Source: Artocarpus heterophyllus (taxonomy: Eukaryota; Streptophyta; Magnoliopsida; Rosales; Moraceae). From it: DNA of 64,000 nucleotides. Below the pieces are notes generated by a model. That model worked only from the letters and a program-made list of their open reading frames with translations, was not told the DNA's origin and did no database searches. This document shows positions 60,701 to 64,000 of this stretch, in pieces; the first letter of the stretch is position 1; the number at the start of each line of letters is the position of its first letter. The position numbers were made by a program, and so were the translations under genes. Location of the stretch: positions 17,955,399 through 18,019,398 of the forward strand of contig CM046338.1 in assembly GCA_025403435.1 (NCBI GenBank). Direction: 5' to 3'.

Positions 60701-61895
60701 TAGGAGAGACACTTTGCTCCCTAAATTTTGCCAGTCGAGTTCGGGGAATTGAAAGTGGACCTGCTCGCAAACAGGCTGACCTTACTGAGCTCTTCAAGTA
60801 CAAGCAAATGGTATGTAAACAACAGTACATTCACTCTTGATCTAACTCTATTTTATGGATTCTAATAATGGAAACTCGAACGTTTTCAAATCTGCAGGCA
60901 GAAAAGTTAAAGCATGATGAGAAAGAAACAAAAAAACTACAGGAAAGTTTGCAATCCTGTCAGTTGAGGCTTGCTGCCCGGGAGCACATCTGCAGGAGTC
61001 TTCAAGAAAAGGTAGTATATATGAATAATGATACCCAACCGTATAGAAGCTAGTTTTGGGTGGTTTTATTGATTTCAGATTTTTTTTCCTTCTTCAATAG
61101 GTTCGAGACCTTGAGAACCAATTAGCAGAGGAAAGGAAAACGAGGCTCAAACAGGAAACTAGAGCTTTAGCTGCTGCTTCTGCTCCCTCCTCATCAACGT
61201 CATCTTTGAGTCTTAAACAAACATTTAAGAAGACTGCAACCGATAAGAAGCCACCTTTGGCTCCTAACAATAATAAACTCAGGATGCCGCTGCGAAGAAT
61301 AACCAACTTTTTGCCCCCTCCGTCTCCTTTACCGTCACTGAAGGAAACTAGATCCTTCACTTCAGCAGCAGACGGCAAGGAAAACATTCCCAGAATGGGA
61401 AAAGGTCTTCTCCAAGCAAGAAGGATTTCCATTGCTACCGTCAGACCTCCCCCTCCAAGTACTACCACCACTATGCAGGGTCTCAAGCCTAGGAGACGAG
61501 TCTCCATCGCCACTCTTCGTCCCGAGCCCAACTGTCACCTGACAACGCCACTCAACACTTCAGCGTCTAGGCTTAAAGAGGGTGGTGCCGCAGCAGGCAG
61601 GCTCTCGATGGTGAGAGATCTGCGGAAGGCACGTTACTCGAGGCTTTTCTCCCCTTTGCCTGAGATGAAATCAGTAGGAGGAGAGACGACTCCGATTGCT
61701 GTGAGGAGCAGTAAGTTCATGGGGAGTCCACCAGCACTGGCTGGTTCAAACATTCCAAGGCACCACCGCCTACCAGGGTCTGTTATTGCGCTGCAAAGGA
61801 AACCATTGGTGTGGAGCCCACTCAAGTTGAGAGCCATGAAACCTAATAGGAGGCCATCATTATTGGCTTCTCGACCTTCGTCTGAGTTTCAGTGA
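57770..61895 (+). CDS. Kinesin-14 (minus-end-directed, KIN-14S-like)
   Basis: Twelve exons: 57770-57776, 57871-57951, 58620-58762, 58922-59018, 59097-59360, 59454-59733, 59887-60048, 60131-60346, 60469-60506, 60647-60810, 60898-61011 and 61101-61895. They total 2361 nt, or 786 residues, in one frame. The first coding exon is only seven bases. A short N-terminal region and coiled coil lead into the kinesin-14 neck ([19 protein letters not shown], about residue 130-150), then the motor with P-loop GQTGTGKT (about 223), NEMSSRSH (about 338-345), LVDLAGSE and the [12 protein letters not shown] block. The neck-before-motor order marks a minus-end microtubule motor. A second coiled coil follows (about 500-560), and then a long basic Ser/Pro/Arg-rich tail with repeated RRxSIATxRP motifs. 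Tail and layout recall Arabidopsis At5g27550; a mitotic or spindle role is inferred. Confidence 0.93.
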
Positions 61896-63386
61896 CCTTG
61901 TTCTTTTACGTTACTTGAAGAGAGGTTCAACGATGTCAGTGTTCATATTGTCCAACAAATCTGAAAACACATTACAAATTTTTTTTTTAATTTTTTTTCA
62001 TAATTTGTAATGCCTTTTTCTTTCTTTTCTTTCCTTTTTTTTTAATGGAAGTAAGATGTATGCTTCTTGCTTACGAACTAAAATTCATGATGTATCTTCA
62101 ATGAGAATGGTTTTTAATTGTTTCCTATATCACTAATAACAGATATCTTATCCGATTTCAGTTTTAATTGTTTTCTTTTACCACGTACAGCTTTTCCCTC
62201 TCAAAAAAAATCCAAGTCTTCATCATCTTAATGTAGAAGTTTGCCTCCCAAAAATATAATTTATAGACAATACCTATTGCATTATTTGCTTCTTTAATTA
62301 TCTTTATATTTTCCTCGTTCCTCCAGTGAATGTAAAAAATAAAAAAGTAAAGATTCAAGCTTGGATTTAGCTGTTCCAAGACACTTCTAAATAGTGTTTT
62401 CTCAAAAAGAAAAGGAAAAAAAATACTATTTTATTTTCATTTTTCATGGAATAGTTATTTTCATTATTCTGTTTGAGGGGATCATTATTTGTTATTATTA
62501 CAATGGAAAACAACGTAAGCGGCTCTACGTTGGCAAATAGGATCCGGCTTCGGTGTCCTCCTTGTATGCTCTCCTTATGGAGCTGTTTGTCTGATATTGT
62601 TTTTAAAATAGATAAAAATATTTTTTTTTGAAAAATGAATTTTTTTTCAGAATTATGCTGAAAGTAGTTTTTAAATTTTTGTCTCGAAAAATGTACGAAA
62701 ATATTTTTAAAAATTTTAAGAACAAAAGCAAACGGGCCTATATGTCCATTTTCCCTTTTTTTTTCCTTTCTTTTCTATGCTTCTTCGTTTATTATTTCCA
62801 ATGAAGGTAATATTCAGGCTAAAAAATTTTGACAATGCCGCCTGCAAGTCATTCCGCCACCATCATCTCCAGTTAACAAATTGCACATAGCCTCCACTAA
62901 TTATTCTGGTACTGCTCTATAGAACAACTTAATGTATAATTGTACAGACAATTTTTTAAAATAAAGCTGAAACCTCAATAGTTTTCTCCTTTTTTCATCA
63001 ATTGCATTTTGGTGGAGATATAATATTGAGAAGAAGGCATAACATTTGTCCATTCAAGATTATTAATAACTACTGACTTATACCTTTTTAATGAAAATTT
63101 GGCACATATCTATACAATTTGACATATAAGCTATAATGTTTGTGAGTCAATTTTTATTCAAGTGGATTTCTACTTTTAATTTTTAATTTTTAATTTTTTT
63201 TAATAAATTTATGATCAAGCATATTTGTCTTCTTATTAGTTTTTCATATGAATTTCTTATTTTTAATTTCTTATTTTTTATAAATATGTATCAAGTATAT
63301 TGTTACACATTTTTATTTTATGATATTGTATTAATAGTTAATGAATTACTCATATCGGAATATGTTAAATCTTATAAATACAGACT
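61896..63386. other. 3' region of the kinesin gene and AT-rich spacer
   Basis: The stretch is T-rich after the stop, with poly-T runs near 61981 and 62035. No open frame with family features is seen. The block at 63180-63230 is a short TTTTTAA repeat. Confidence 0.4.
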
Positions 63387-64000
63387 ATGGAAAACAATGA
63401 CGATTTCTTAGAGGAAGAACTTTAATCCCGTAGAAAGTTGAATTTTGAAGTGGAAGAAAAGTTTGAAGGTAAAAGTATCAGAACATGTTTAGCACATCGT
63501 ATTGCATTGCATTGTATTATATTGTATTTTATACAAAAAATACAATGCAATACAATACAATACAATACGGTGTGCCAAACAAGCCCTTATAGAATCGATT
63601 CATTCAACGATTAGTAATGAGGCTACAGTTGATGTGGAATTCAAAACTAGAAGAGGAGGCTTATAATTTTTACAATTGTTATGCTCGCATGGTAGGCTTC
63701 AGTATTCAATGAAGTAAAGTGCATAAAGACATATATGGGAAGATAACTAGTAGCACCTTTTGTTGTTCTTATGAGGGTCATCGTGAAAAAGATAAAAGGC
63801 AAGTTATTGTGAAGTCTCGTCGAGCTGAGACAAGGTTTGGCTGTTTAGCAAGAATGAAAGTCAGTTTTCACCAAACAGTCAGTAAATATCGTGTTTTTGA
63901 GTTTTTTGCTGAAAATACATATGTGACGACAAGCCCAAACAAAAGTCATTTGTAAAGATCTCAAAGGAGGCTGACTCCTGCCTGAAAAGCTGAGATTGAT
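63387..64000 (+). pseudogene. FAR1/FHY3-like (MULE-related) pseudogene, cut by window end
   Basis: From about 63642 the frame reads EEEAYNFYNCYARMVGFSI, then SKVHKDIYGKITSSTF and REKDKRQVIVKSRRAETRFGCLARM, then VFEFFAENTYVTTSPNKSHL. This is the FAR1 DNA-binding domain typical of domesticated or mobile Mutator-like transposases. TGA at about 63711, TAA after SHL (about 63954) and TGA near 63980 interrupt it. The upstream segment from 63387 (acidic, with a TAA) may be the N-terminus, separated by the MITE at 63482-63586. It is a dead transposase or FAR1-related relic; the remainder lies outside the window. Confidence 0.75.
63482..63586. mobile_element. Palindromic MITE, ~105 bp
   Basis: The two halves are inverted repeats. 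The left reads ACATGTTTAGCACATCGTAT then repeated TGCATTGTATT; the complement of the right reads GGGCTTGTTTGGCACACCGT then TTGTATTG repeats. The centre is about 63533-63540. It has no coding capacity. It lies inside the FAR1-like relic. The flanks (TATCAGAA / TTATAGAA) match in only 5 of 8 bases, so the superfamily is uncertain; the GTTTGGCA end is hAT-like. Confidence 0.65.

Overview
This is a 64-kb piece of a plant (eudicot) nuclear chromosome. Genes have GT-AG introns in AT-rich DNA. The families are plant-specific: an E-class PPR protein, non-RD LRR receptor kinases, a plastid DnaJ-ferredoxin, a DUF1995 plastid protein and a kinesin-14. About half of the window is transposable-element DNA. 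Nothing in the sequence fixes the species.

Layout. 1-9550 is retrotransposon debris: the end of a Ty1/copia LTR (1-1847), then two long solo-LTR-like blocks (1890-6276 and 6326-9544). The first block carries a head-to-head pair plus a third copy of tRNA-derived SINE-like units. 9557-10384 is a long-TIR foldback element. Genes follow: an intact PPR gene (10705-12669), a nearly full-length but broken LRR-receptor-kinase (14058-17706), a truncated paralogue (19147-20508), a degenerate tandem array with a 408-bp higher-order unit (21580-23085), a seven-exon DnaJ/ferredoxin gene (23749-25690) and, convergent with it, a nine-exon DUF1995 gene on the minus strand (26470-29618). Every exon junction of the last two was placed by eye, and the summed lengths are whole codons.

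30590-55650 is a nest of retroelements, all on the minus strand except for one inverted fragment. A decayed Ty3/gypsy element of Tat-like type is split by a Ty1/copia element (33861-54333, TSD CTCGC). The copia internal region is split by an intact young chromovirus-like Ty3/gypsy element (38650-47707, TSD GTTCA), and the copia 5' LTR is split by a 3.05-kb solo LTR (49658-52708, TSD TAACT). Rejoining the flanks of the copia element restores one Tat reading frame, which confirms its edges.

57770-61895 is a complete 12-exon minus-end kinesin-14 gene with a G2/M-type MSA element upstream. The window ends in a FAR1-like pseudogene carrying a small palindromic MITE.

The functional genes are ordinary housekeeping genes: organelle RNA processing, two plastid proteins and a mitotic or cytoskeletal motor. 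The LRR kinases are decayed immune-type receptors. The most unusual signal is a near-palindromic motif, core CGGCCTGCCG. It is clustered eight times in each LTR of the gypsy element and recurs in the LTRs and leader of the unrelated copia element that hosts it. A second is a set of four stem-loops, each presenting CCTAGGGG, in the copia leader.
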